Shown in pieces: positions 18,373 through 25,503 of a stretch of 46,604 bases of DNA. The stretch spans positions 1 to 46,604 of the forward strand of contig JANYDB010000028.1 of assembly GCA_025359985.1 (NCBI GenBank), read 5' to 3'. The notes under the pieces are model-generated. The model searched no databases. It was given only the letters and a program-made list of their open reading frames with translations, and had not been told where the DNA came from. The position numbers were made by a program, and so were the translations under genes. This DNA comes from Burkholderiales bacterium. Lineage in GTDB: Bacteria; Pseudomonadota; Gammaproteobacteria; Burkholderiales; Usitatibacteraceae. Position 1 is the first letter of the stretch. Each line of letters begins with the position of its first letter.

Positions 18373-19188
18373 ATGTCCAAATCAACGGTTGCTCCCATTC
18401 ATCCGGCAGGCGTTGGTGCTGGTAATAGCGCTGGCGTCGCGAACTCGGCCGATGCCGCAGCGCCTCCAATAGGTCCGAGCTACCGCCCGCTCTACGATCA
18501 AATCAAAATTTTGCTTACAGAAAGTCTGATTGCAGGCGAATGGAAGCCGGGTGATGTCATTCCATCGGAATTTGAACTTGCGGCTCGCTATCGCGTTAGT
18601 CAAGGAACCGTGCGTAAAGCGATTGATGCGCTTGCGGCAGAAAATATTCTGATTCGCCGTCAGGGTAAGGGGACTTTTGTAGCTACCGACACGGAGCCTA
18701 ATATCCAATATCGTTTTTTGCGCATTATTGCAAATAGCGGTGAAAAACATCATCCGACGACACGTTTTATTGATGTTAAACGCGGCAAAGCCTCGTCCGA
18801 GATCGCGCAGGTGTTGGGCATTAAATCCGGTGTACCGGTGACCGCCATACACCGGGTTCTGGTATTTGCCGGTACGCCGCTTATACTCGATGAAATTGTG
18901 CTGGCGAGTGCCTTATGCCCAGGGCTGACCTTGGCCAAAATTGAGGAATCAAAAGGCTCCATTTACAGTTTTTTTGAAACCACTTACGGTCTGCGCATGA
19001 TTAGAGCCGAGGAGCGTTTACGTGCGGTCGCTGCCGATAAATTCGCGGCACGCGAACTGGAGGTTGATATGGGCGCGCCGTTACTCAGTGTCGAGCGTAT
19101 TGCGTTTACTTATGGTGATAAACCGGTCGAGTGGCGGCGCGGTCTGTGTTTGACCCAAGGCTATTCTTACTACAATGAATTGGCTTAA
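18373..19188 (+). CDS. GntR-family transcriptional regulator (HutC/UTRA type)
   Basis: The 271-residue protein has a GntR winged helix (residues about 36-105: PLYDQIKILLTESLIAGEWK, GDVIPSEFELAARYRVSQGT, RRQGKGTFVA). A UTRA effector domain follows (about 115-268), with PVTAIHRVLVFAGTPLILDE and LLSVERIAFTYGDKPVEWRR. The first 35 residues are a flexible Ala/Gly/Ser segment. UTRA domains bind small metabolites. Its position between a propionate/C5-CoA operon on one side and the TCA cluster on the other suggests control of one or both by an organic acid or acyl-CoA; the effector is not predictable from sequence. Confidence 0.92.
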   Translation: MSKSTVAPIHPAGVGAGNSAGVANSADAAAPPIGPSYRPLYDQIKILLTESLIAGEWKPGDVIPSEFELAARYRVSQGTVRKAIDALAAENILIRRQGKGTFVATDTEPNIQYRFLRIIANSGEKHHPTTRFIDVKRGKASSEIAQVLGIKSGVPVTAIHRVLVFAGTPLILDEIVLASALCPGLTLAKIEESKGSIYSFFETTYGLRMIRAEERLRAVAADKFAARELEVDMGAPLLSVERIAFTYGDKPVEWRRGLCLTQGYSYYNELA

Positions 19189-19270
19189 CGGTTGACGCGG
19201 GCGCGCGTTGATGAGCAGAAATCAGATCGGTCGATGCTGTCAAATGCGTTGTAGATTCATGCAAGCGCCG

Positions 19271-19621
19271 CTACAAAGATTTTGATGCCCCATCAGTTGC
19301 CAGAGTCAGCGCTTCGATAATCCACTGATTAAGGCTTTGTGCCGTCGCGGCGGCTGCGGCGGCGGCTGCGGCGTGTACTTCTGGCGGAACGCGGATGAGC
19401 AGTTTTCCGGATGACTGCTTTTCAGGTTTGATTCCCATCGCCGCACAGGAGGCCAAGTAATGATCTATTGCAAACTCGAAGTCTGAGCGCAATTCATTTA
19501 CACCTGCACCGTGGAATGAAAGCTGTTCACTTAAACCAACTACCATGCCAATAAAAATATGATCGCGCGAATCATAATCAATGCGGGCGGTATAACCTCG
19601 ATATTTCATAACGTTACGCAC
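19271..19621 (-). CDS. HicB-like antitoxin-family protein, orphan
   Basis: The 116-residue protein has a HicB-type partial RNase H-like N-terminal domain (YRGYTARIDYDSRDHIFIGM, VVGLSEQLSFHGAGVNELRS, FEFAIDHYLASC) and a ribbon-helix-helix-like C-terminus (GKLLIRVPPEVH, AQSLNQWIIEAL). Nine consecutive Ala residues interrupt the C-terminal domain near residue 84, encoded by a GCN-rich tract. GTG 19621 is chosen as the start because GGAG lies 5 nt upstream; the ATG at 19609 has none. No hicA toxin gene is visible on either side, so it is an orphan antitoxin or a stand-alone regulator. Confidence 0.8.
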   Translation of the reverse strand: MRNVMKYRGYTARIDYDSRDHIFIGMVVGLSEQLSFHGAGVNELRSDFEFAIDHYLASCAAMGIKPEKQSSGKLLIRVPPEVHAAAAAAAAATAQSLNQWIIEALTLATDGASKSL

Positions 19622-20029
19622 GGTAACTCCATAATGGTTTTATAAAATCGATTTTGGGCGGGTTTAAGACAAACGTACGGCAAGGATCTAATAGTATCAA
19701 ATAATAGTATCAATAGGTAATTTGGTGGTTGATTAATTCGAGCTTATTTCTACTGATAGCGCTTTAGTTGGCCGGGCTAGAATTTTTTATTATATTTTTC
19801 AATAAATTAGGCATCAAATTGTCCCAAAGTATCAATTTTTATTGATGCTTAAAACCTTCAATCCGGACGCGTTTTCTCCCACGTTTTTAATTATTTTCCT
19901 GTGCAGTAACAATGAATTCAGCTTAAAATTTGGGTTGAAAAGATTGCTTAATTTTGCAGCGCAGCTATAAACAGCCCCGGGTAAACAGCATGCTATAGGC
20001 CGCGCTGTTGCCATCGCCAAAAAAGGTAA
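19622..20029. promoter_or_regulatory. AT-rich upstream region of the sdh operon
   Basis: This 408-nt stretch has no convincing gene. It contains three AGTATCAA motifs (19693-19700, 19706-19713, 19828-19835), the first two in a 13-bp-spaced tandem. It also contains an ATCAAT/ATTGAT hairpin at 19831-19846, nested in a GCATCAA/TTGATGC dyad (19811-19848). A sigma70-like promoter candidate is listed separately. Confidence 0.5.
19944..19971 (+). promoter_or_regulatory. Candidate sigma70 promoter of sdhC
   Basis: TTGCTT (19944-19949) and TATAAA (19966-19971) are separated by 16 nt, about 65 nt before the sdhC start. The match to TTGACA/TATAAT is moderate. This is the best-looking pair upstream of the plus-strand TCA cluster. 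Confidence 0.4.
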
Positions 20030-20035
20030 ATGACC

Positions 20036-20446
20036 ATGTCAGCCAGATCGCAGAATCGCCCCAAGGTACGTCTCAAGGTACGCCCGAAATATTACGACCT
20101 CAATTTATTTAATTTGCCGCTGCCTGCACTGGTTTCCATTTTCCACCGTATTACCGGCATGGTGATGTTCCTGTTCATGATTCCACTGGCTTTGTATTTG
20201 CTCCAAGCCACGCTGAAATCGGAATCAGGATTTAATTTCTGGTCAAACGTGCTCAACTTTCCTTTGGTGAAGCTGATTTTATTGGGGTTTGTATGGGCGT
20301 TCCTGCACCATTTTTTCGCCGGCCTGCGCTACTTGTTGCTTGACCTGCATATTGGAGTTACTAAAGCCGAAGCACGCACCTCGTCTATGTGGGTTTTTGC
20401 GTTGGGTGCGGTTGCCACGATTTTGTTTGGAGCAAGGATATGGTGA
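20036..20446 (+). CDS. sdhC: Succinate dehydrogenase cytochrome b556 subunit
   Basis: SdhC anchors succinate dehydrogenase in the inner membrane and helps bind heme b and ubiquinone. The 136-residue product has three membrane spans (about 28-58, 76-100 and 118-134). It carries the signature SIFHRITG with quinone-site Ser and Arg, and LHHFFAGLRYLLLDLH with the predicted heme-ligand His. I choose ATG 20036 because AAGG lies 9 nt upstream; ATG 20030 is only 3 nt from it. Its stop overlaps the start of sdhD. Confidence 0.95.
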   Translation: MSARSQNRPKVRLKVRPKYYDLNLFNLPLPALVSIFHRITGMVMFLFMIPLALYLLQATLKSESGFNFWSNVLNFPLVKLILLGFVWAFLHHFFAGLRYLLLDLHIGVTKAEARTSSMWVFALGAVATILFGARIW

Positions 20447-20802
20447 GCATTACTAAAACCGACAAACAACCGGTAGGTGCGCATTACGGCTGGCGCGAAT
20501 GGCTGGCGCAGCGTGTCACTGCGGTGATCATGGCGCTGTTCGCGATTATAATTTTCGGATTTTTTGTGATTAAAAGTGAAATCAGCTATCAGGACTGGAA
20601 GGCGCTTTTCGGCTCGCAATTGTTTCGCGTATTGGCGCTGTTATTTTTGATTTCGGTGTACTACCACGCATGGATTGGGGTGCGAGATGTGTTGATGGAT
20701 TACATCAAGCCCACGGCGATTCGCGTCACCTTGCAGGTAATGGTGATTTTATCGCTGGTCAGTTTTACGATTTGGTCGATTGCAATTCTTTGGGCGCAGT
20801 AG
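20440..20802 (+). CDS. sdhD: Succinate dehydrogenase membrane anchor subunit
   Basis: The 120-residue hydrophobic protein has three membrane spans and the SdhD signature YYHAWIGVRDVLMDYIKP, which contains the heme-ligand His and the Asp-Tyr pair near the quinone site. The N-terminal GAHYGWREWLAQRVTAVIM is also typical of beta/gamma-proteobacterial SdhD. The start overlaps the end of sdhC; ATG 20440 or GTG 20443 (in GTGA) are both possible, with AAGGA directly upstream. The overlap implies coupled translation of the two anchors. Confidence 0.93.
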   Translation: MVSITKTDKQPVGAHYGWREWLAQRVTAVIMALFAIIIFGFFVIKSEISYQDWKALFGSQLFRVLALLFLISVYYHAWIGVRDVLMDYIKPTAIRVTLQVMVILSLVSFTIWSIAILWAQ

Positions 20803-20963
20803 TAGATAACAGCAGTGGGTATGTGTTTCAGGTTTATTCAACGGTAGTAGCAAGTCAGGCGGATTCCCTTGCGCCAGTGGTGGCGAGTGTGGGCGATGTC
20901 AAGAGCTAGTCAGTTATTCAGAAAATCTCTTCATTCAAAATCACTCAATAAGGCAATATCGAA

Positions 20964-22760
20964 ATGGCTAATCCAGCATCCATTCCCGTCAGAAAATATG
21001 ATGCCATCGTGGTCGGTGCAGGCGGCTCCGGGCTACGTGCCGCATTGCAGTTGTCTACTGCAGGTTTAAAGGTGGCGGTACTGTCAAAAGTATTTCCCAC
21101 CCGCTCCCATACGGTAGCGGCTCAGGGTGGCGTTGGCGCTTCGCTCGGCAATATGGGCGAAGACAACTGGCACTGGCATATGTATGACACTATCAAAGGC
21201 TCCGACTGGCTGGGTGACCAGGATGCAATTGAATTCATGTGCAAGAAAGCGCCGGAGGCTGTGCGTGAACTTGAGCATTTCGGCATGCCGTTTGACCGCA
21301 ACGAAAACGGCACGATTTATCAACGCCCGTTTGGTGGGCATTCGCAAAATTTTGGTGAGAAACCGGTGCAGCGTTCATGCTGCGCGGCCGACCGCACAGG
21401 CCATGCGATGCTGCATACACTGTATCAGCGTAATGTGTTTGCGAACACGCAATTTTTTGTTGAATGGATGGCGCTGGATCTGATTCGTGATGCTCATGGT
21501 GATGTGCTGGGCGTGACCGCGATGGAAATGGAAACGGGCGAAACCATGATTTTCCAGGCCAAGGCAACCGTGTTTGCGACGGGTGGTGCCGGACGTATTT
21601 ACGCGTCATCAACCAATGCGTTTATCAATACCGGTGACGGTCTCGGGATGGCCGCGCGTGCTGGCATTCCGCTTGAAGATATGGAATTCTGGCAATTTCA
21701 TCCGACCGGTGTCGCCGGTGCGGGCGTGCTGATCACCGAAGGCGTGCGTGGCGAAGGTGGAATTTTACTTAACGGTAATGGCGAACGTTTCATGGAACGC
21801 TACGCGCCCACTATGAAAGATCTCGCTTCACGCGATGTCGTTTCGCGTGCCATGGCAACCGAAATTAAAGAAGGTCGCGGTGCGGGTCCCAATAAAGACT
21901 ATATTTTGTTGAAGCTGGATCATTTAGGTCCGGAAGTCATCAATAAGCGTCTGCCCGGTATTCGCGAAATCGCCATGAAATTCGCCAATGTCGATCCGAT
22001 AAAAGAGCCGATTCCGGTGGTGCCAACCTGTCATTATCAAATGGGTGGCATTCCCACCAATTATCGCGGTGAAGTCGTGATCCCCAAAGACGGCAACCCG
22101 AATAGCGTCGTGCCCGGTTTTTATGCCGCGGGCGAAGTCGGTTGCGCATCGATTCACGGCGCGAATCGTCTGGGTACCAATTCACTGACTGATTTGCTGG
22201 TGATGGGTAAATCAGCCGGGGATTCAGTGATTGAATTCATCAAACAAAATCCTGAGTACAAAGACTTGCCAGCTGATGCAGGCCAAGCTTCACTAGCGCG
22301 TTTGGCCAAGCTTGAAAATCAGCAAAACGGTGAGAATGTTCATGCGGTTGGAGATGCGATGCGCCAGACCATGCAGGCACATTGTGGCGTATTCCGCTTT
22401 CCGGATATGCTCACTGAAGGAGTTACAAAAATCAAGGAAGTGGCGGCGCGTGCCGAGCGTTTGGAAATCAAGGACAAGAGCAAGGTTTTTAACACCGCAC
22501 GGATTGAAGCGCTGGAGCTACAGAATCTGATTGAGGTGGCAGTTTCCACCATGGTCTCTGCTGAGAATCGCAAAGAAACGCGCGGCGCCCATGATCGTGC
22601 TGATTTCCATGATCGTCCCGGCTTTGTGAATGGCCGTGATGATGAAAACTGGCTGAAACATTCTCTCTGGTACAAAGGCACGGACAAAATTGAATACAAG
22701 CCGGTGAATTTGAACCCGCTGACGGTGGAATCATTTGCACCTAAAGCGCGCACATATTAA
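20964..22760 (+). CDS. sdhA: Succinate dehydrogenase flavoprotein subunit
   Basis: SdhA oxidises succinate to fumarate with covalently bound FAD. The 598-residue protein has the dinucleotide motif IVVGAGGSGLRAALQL, the FAD-linking His49 in TRSHTVAAQGG, the substrate-site WQFHPTG, the capping-domain LITEGVRGEGGILLN and the C-terminal DRADFHDRPGFVNGRDDENW. Length and motifs are full. The 161-nt gap after sdhD contains no additional gene. Flavinylation should depend on the SdhE-like gene downstream of sdhB. Confidence 0.98.
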   Translation: MANPASIPVRKYDAIVVGAGGSGLRAALQLSTAGLKVAVLSKVFPTRSHTVAAQGGVGASLGNMGEDNWHWHMYDTIKGSDWLGDQDAIEFMCKKAPEAVRELEHFGMPFDRNENGTIYQRPFGGHSQNFGEKPVQRSCCAADRTGHAMLHTLYQRNVFANTQFFVEWMALDLIRDAHGDVLGVTAMEMETGETMIFQAKATVFATGGAGRIYASSTNAFINTGDGLGMAARAGIPLEDMEFWQFHPTGVAGAGVLITEGVRGEGGILLNGNGERFMERYAPTMKDLASRDVVSRAMATEIKEGRGAGPNKDYILLKLDHLGPEVINKRLPGIREIAMKFANVDPIKEPIPVVPTCHYQMGGIPTNYRGEVVIPKDGNPNSVVPGFYAAGEVGCASIHGANRLGTNSLTDLLVMGKSAGDSVIEFIKQNPEYKDLPADAGQASLARLAKLENQQNGENVHAVGDAMRQTMQAHCGVFRFPDMLTEGVTKIKEVAARAERLEIKDKSKVFNTARIEALELQNLIEVAVSTMVSAENRKETRGAHDRADFHDRPGFVNGRDDENWLKHSLWYKGTDKIEYKPVNLNPLTVESFAPKARTY

Positions 22761-22762
22761 AT

Positions 22763-22779
22763 AAATCGTCGAACGATTT
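22763..22779. other. Intercistronic hairpin between sdhA and sdhB
   Basis: AAATCGT (22763-22769) and ACGATTT (22773-22779) form a perfect stem around CGA, 3 nt after the sdhA stop. There is only a short T stretch after it, so it may protect or separate transcript segments rather than terminate. Confidence 0.4.
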
Positions 22780-22820
22780 TTCGACAATCGATAGATCAAA
22801 AATCAGATAGGCAATTTGAA

Positions 22821-23516
22821 ATGAAATTCAATATTCTTCGCTACGACCCTGACCAAGATCAGAAACCGTATTTTAAGGAATACGATATTGCGCTTGAGCC
22901 ATCAGACCGCATGCTGCTGGATGCGCTGATTCGTATCAAATCAGTTGACGACACGCTGGCATTGCGCCGCTCATGCCGCGAAGGCGTGTGTGGGTCGGAT
23001 GCAATGAATATCAATGGCAAAAACGGTCTTGCCTGCGTCACCAAAATTTCTGATTTGAAAGAACCGGTGGTGCTGAAGCCGCTGCCGGGTTTGCCGATTA
23101 TTCGCGACTTGATTGTTGATATGACGCAATTTTTTAAGCAGTATCATTCAATCAAACCGTTTGTTATCAACCACGACACCCCACCTGAAACGGAGCGGCT
23201 GCAAAGCCCCACTGATCGCCTTGAACTGGATGGATTATACGAGTGCATTCTTTGTGCATGCTGCTCCACGGCTTGCCCGTCATTCTGGTGGAATCCAGAT
23301 AAATTTGTCGGCCCGGCGGGCTTGCTGGCGGCGTATCGTTTCATTGCGGATACGCGTGACCAGGCGACCAATGAGCGTCTCGATAACCTTGAAGATCCGT
23401 ATCGTTTGTTCCGCTGCCACACGATCATGAATTGCGTGGATGTCTGTCCCAAAGGTTTGAACCCGTCGTTGGCGATTGGCAAGATCAAAGAGATGATGGT
23501 GAAGCGCGGCGTTTGA
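22821..23516 (+). CDS. sdhB: Succinate dehydrogenase iron-sulfur subunit
   Basis: SdhB carries electrons from FAD to the quinone site. The 231-residue protein has the [2Fe-2S] motif SCREGVCGSDAMNINGKNGL with a later Cys, the [4Fe-4S] motif CILCACCSTACPSFWWN and the [3Fe-4S] motif CHTIMNCVDVCPKGLNP. All cluster ligands appear present. It follows sdhA by 60 nt, with a small hairpin in the gap. Confidence 0.98.
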   Translation: MKFNILRYDPDQDQKPYFKEYDIALEPSDRMLLDALIRIKSVDDTLALRRSCREGVCGSDAMNINGKNGLACVTKISDLKEPVVLKPLPGLPIIRDLIVDMTQFFKQYHSIKPFVINHDTPPETERLQSPTDRLELDGLYECILCACCSTACPSFWWNPDKFVGPAGLLAAYRFIADTRDQATNERLDNLEDPYRLFRCHTIMNCVDVCPKGLNPSLAIGKIKEMMVKRGV

Positions 23517-23664
23517 GTGAATGCGTGAACGAGTGAAGCTGACTGATTTTCAAACGGCAGTCCCTAACCGCAAACATGCGCAAGCGCTCTGCTGAAAAGA
23601 GAATGTGGCGGCGATTGAGCGGATGTGGGTCGGGATAGAGAAATGAAAAAAAATCGCGAACGTA

Positions 23665-24000
23665 ATGTTGTATCGAAGAAAGCAGATTAACTTGAACGAA
23701 GCCATAGTCGATGATCGCCGCTTAGACCGTCTGCGCTGGAAGGCGCGGCGAGGCCTGCTGGAAAACGATTTGCTGCTATCCCAATTTCTGGACGCGCAGC
23801 TATCGAGTTTGAGTGATGTTGAACTGAACGTATTGGATCAGTTGTTGCAGTTAGGTGATAACGATTTGCTGGATATTTTGATGGGCCGCAAATTGTGCGG
23901 CAATCAAAAATGGCAGCCCATGGCAGACCGGATTGTGGCGACATCGGCGGGCAAACTGAATAGTTTAAGTGGCACAAGCAGCGGGAAACACGCAGCTTAA
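23665..24000 (+). CDS. sdhE: SdhE-family FAD assembly factor
   Basis: Members of this small family (formerly CptB/YgfY) promote covalent flavinylation of SdhA. The key RGxxE motif is present as RGLLENDLLLSQFL, preceded by DRRLDRLRWKARR and followed by LQLGDNDLLDILMGR, all typical. The product is 111 residues from ATG 23665; a TTG at 23692 (MNEAIVDDRRLD) is a plausible alternative start and gives the more usual family length. No strong ribosome site favours either. Its place between sdhB and gltA is the standard betaproteobacterial order. Confidence 0.9.
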   Translation: MLYRRKQINLNEAIVDDRRLDRLRWKARRGLLENDLLLSQFLDAQLSSLSDVELNVLDQLLQLGDNDLLDILMGRKLCGNQKWQPMADRIVATSAGKLNSLSGTSSGKHAA

Positions 24001-24047
24001 TTAGCGGCTATCAATCGTAATCATCAAGCAACTGGGAGAACAAAAGC

Positions 24048-25349
24048 ATGGACGCAAAAGGCAAAGCAGTTCTGACGTTAGCTGACGGCAAGACCTTTGA
24101 TCTACCCGTATATGGTGGGTCGCACGGGCCTGACGTGATAGATATTCGCAAGCTGTACGCGCAGACCGGCATGTTTACCTATGACCCCGGCTTCATGTCC
24201 ACAGCATCGTGCAATTCGAATATCACTTTTATTGATGGCGACAAGGGTGAGTTGCTGTATCGCGGCTATCCGATTGAACAGCTCGCCACGCAGTGTGATT
24301 TTATGCAGGTTTGTCATCTGTTGTTGTATGGTGATTTACCGACGCCGACGCAGCGCACCGATTTTGTCGGCCGCGTCACCAACCACACGATGGTGCATGA
24401 GCAAATGCAGTTTTTCTTGCGCGGTTTCCGCCGTGATGCGCATCCGATGTCGGTGATGACGGGCCTGGTTGGCGCGATGTCGTCGTTCTATCCGGATTCG
24501 ATGAATTTGCATGACGCGCAGCAGCGCGATATTTCCGCGATTCGTTTAATCGCCAAGCTGCCGACGCTGACTGCGATGGCGTACAAATACACCGTTGGCC
24601 AGCCGCTGGTTTATCCCAGTAATGATTTGTCGTACACCGCCAACTTCATGCGCATGATGTTCGCGGTACCAGCGCAGGAATACAAAGTGAATGATGTGTT
24701 GACGCGCGCACTGGACCGGATTTTTATTCTGCATGCCGATCATGAACAAAATGCATCTACCTCTACCGTGCGCCTTTGCGCCTCGAGTGGTACCAATCCG
24801 TTTGCGGCGATTGCAGCCGGGGTCGCGTGCTTGTGGGGGCCCGCTCACGGCGGCGCTAACGAGGCCGCGCTCAACATGTTGTACGACATTCAGCGCGAGG
24901 GTGGGCTGCCCAAGATTGGCGAATTCATTGCCAAGGTAAAAGATAAAGATTCTGGCGTTCGCTTGATGGGTTTTGGCCATCGTGTTTATAAAAATTACGA
25001 TCCCCGCGCCAAGCTTATGCGTGAGACCTGTTATGAGGTGTTAAACGAGCTTGGGCTGCAGGATGATCCGCTCTTCAAGCTTGCTATGGCGCTCGAAAAA
25101 ATTGCGCTCGAAGATGACTATTTTGTCAGCCGCAAATTGTACCCAAATGTCGATTTTTATTCCGGCATTGTGCAAAAAGCGATTGGTATTCCGGTGCCGT
25201 TATTCACTGCGATTTTTGCATTGGCACGTACTGTCGGCTGGATCGCACAGTTAAATGAAATGATAGCGGACCCTGAATACAAAATTGGTCGTCCGCGTCA
25301 GTTGTATGTGGGTTCAACTCGCCGCGACATTGATAAAAATAAATTATAA
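24048..25349 (+). CDS. gltA: Citrate synthase (type II, hexameric)
   Basis: It condenses acetyl-CoA and oxaloacetate as the entry step of the TCA cycle. The 433-residue protein includes the N-terminal beta-rich domain of Gram-negative citrate synthases ([40 protein letters not shown]). Catalytic segments are [46 protein letters not shown] and [15 protein letters not shown] lies about 9 nt before ATG 24048. A hairpin repeat copy begins right after the stop codon. Confidence 0.97.
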   Translation: MDAKGKAVLTLADGKTFDLPVYGGSHGPDVIDIRKLYAQTGMFTYDPGFMSTASCNSNITFIDGDKGELLYRGYPIEQLATQCDFMQVCHLLLYGDLPTPTQRTDFVGRVTNHTMVHEQMQFFLRGFRRDAHPMSVMTGLVGAMSSFYPDSMNLHDAQQRDISAIRLIAKLPTLTAMAYKYTVGQPLVYPSNDLSYTANFMRMMFAVPAQEYKVNDVLTRALDRIFILHADHEQNASTSTVRLCASSGTNPFAAIAAGVACLWGPAHGGANEAALNMLYDIQREGGLPKIGEFIAKVKDKDSGVRLMGFGHRVYKNYDPRAKLMRETCYEVLNELGLQDDPLFKLAMALEKIALEDDYFVSRKLYPNVDFYSGIVQKAIGIPVPLFTAIFALARTVGWIAQLNEMIADPEYKIGRPRQLYVGSTRRDIDKNKL

Positions 25350-25351
25350 AC

Positions 25352-25403
25352 CCTAGCAATGGCGGGGTGTTTGAGCCATTATTGGCCCAATCGCCCCGCC
25401 AGT
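25352..25403 (+). repeat. Intercistronic hairpin repeat, copy 3
   Basis: This copy starts 2 nt after the gltA stop. An outer stem GGCGGGG / CCCCGCC encloses an inner arm pair, TTTGAGCCA / TTGGCCCAA. Relative to copy 1, the inner pair C-G is changed to G-C on both sides, which is what RNA or cruciform pairing would predict. Confidence 0.7.
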
Positions 25404-25503
25404 AAACGAGTTTTGACACAGGTTCGACAGTTTCAACTTCTTCTGCTATTCCAGCGACATTACCCACATTTCACAGCAGCAACCGCAAAACGAGGTCAAC
25501 ACC

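Noticed and set aside
23500-23530. Possible fifth copy of the hairpin repeat at the sdhB end (GCGGCGTTTGAG)
   Set aside because: Only the first dozen bases match; the inner and outer arms are missing and it overlaps coding sequence.
24048-25349. A second 2-methylcitrate synthase
   Set aside because: The protein has the N-terminal beta domain and motifs of TCA citrate synthase and lies in the sdh-odh cluster.
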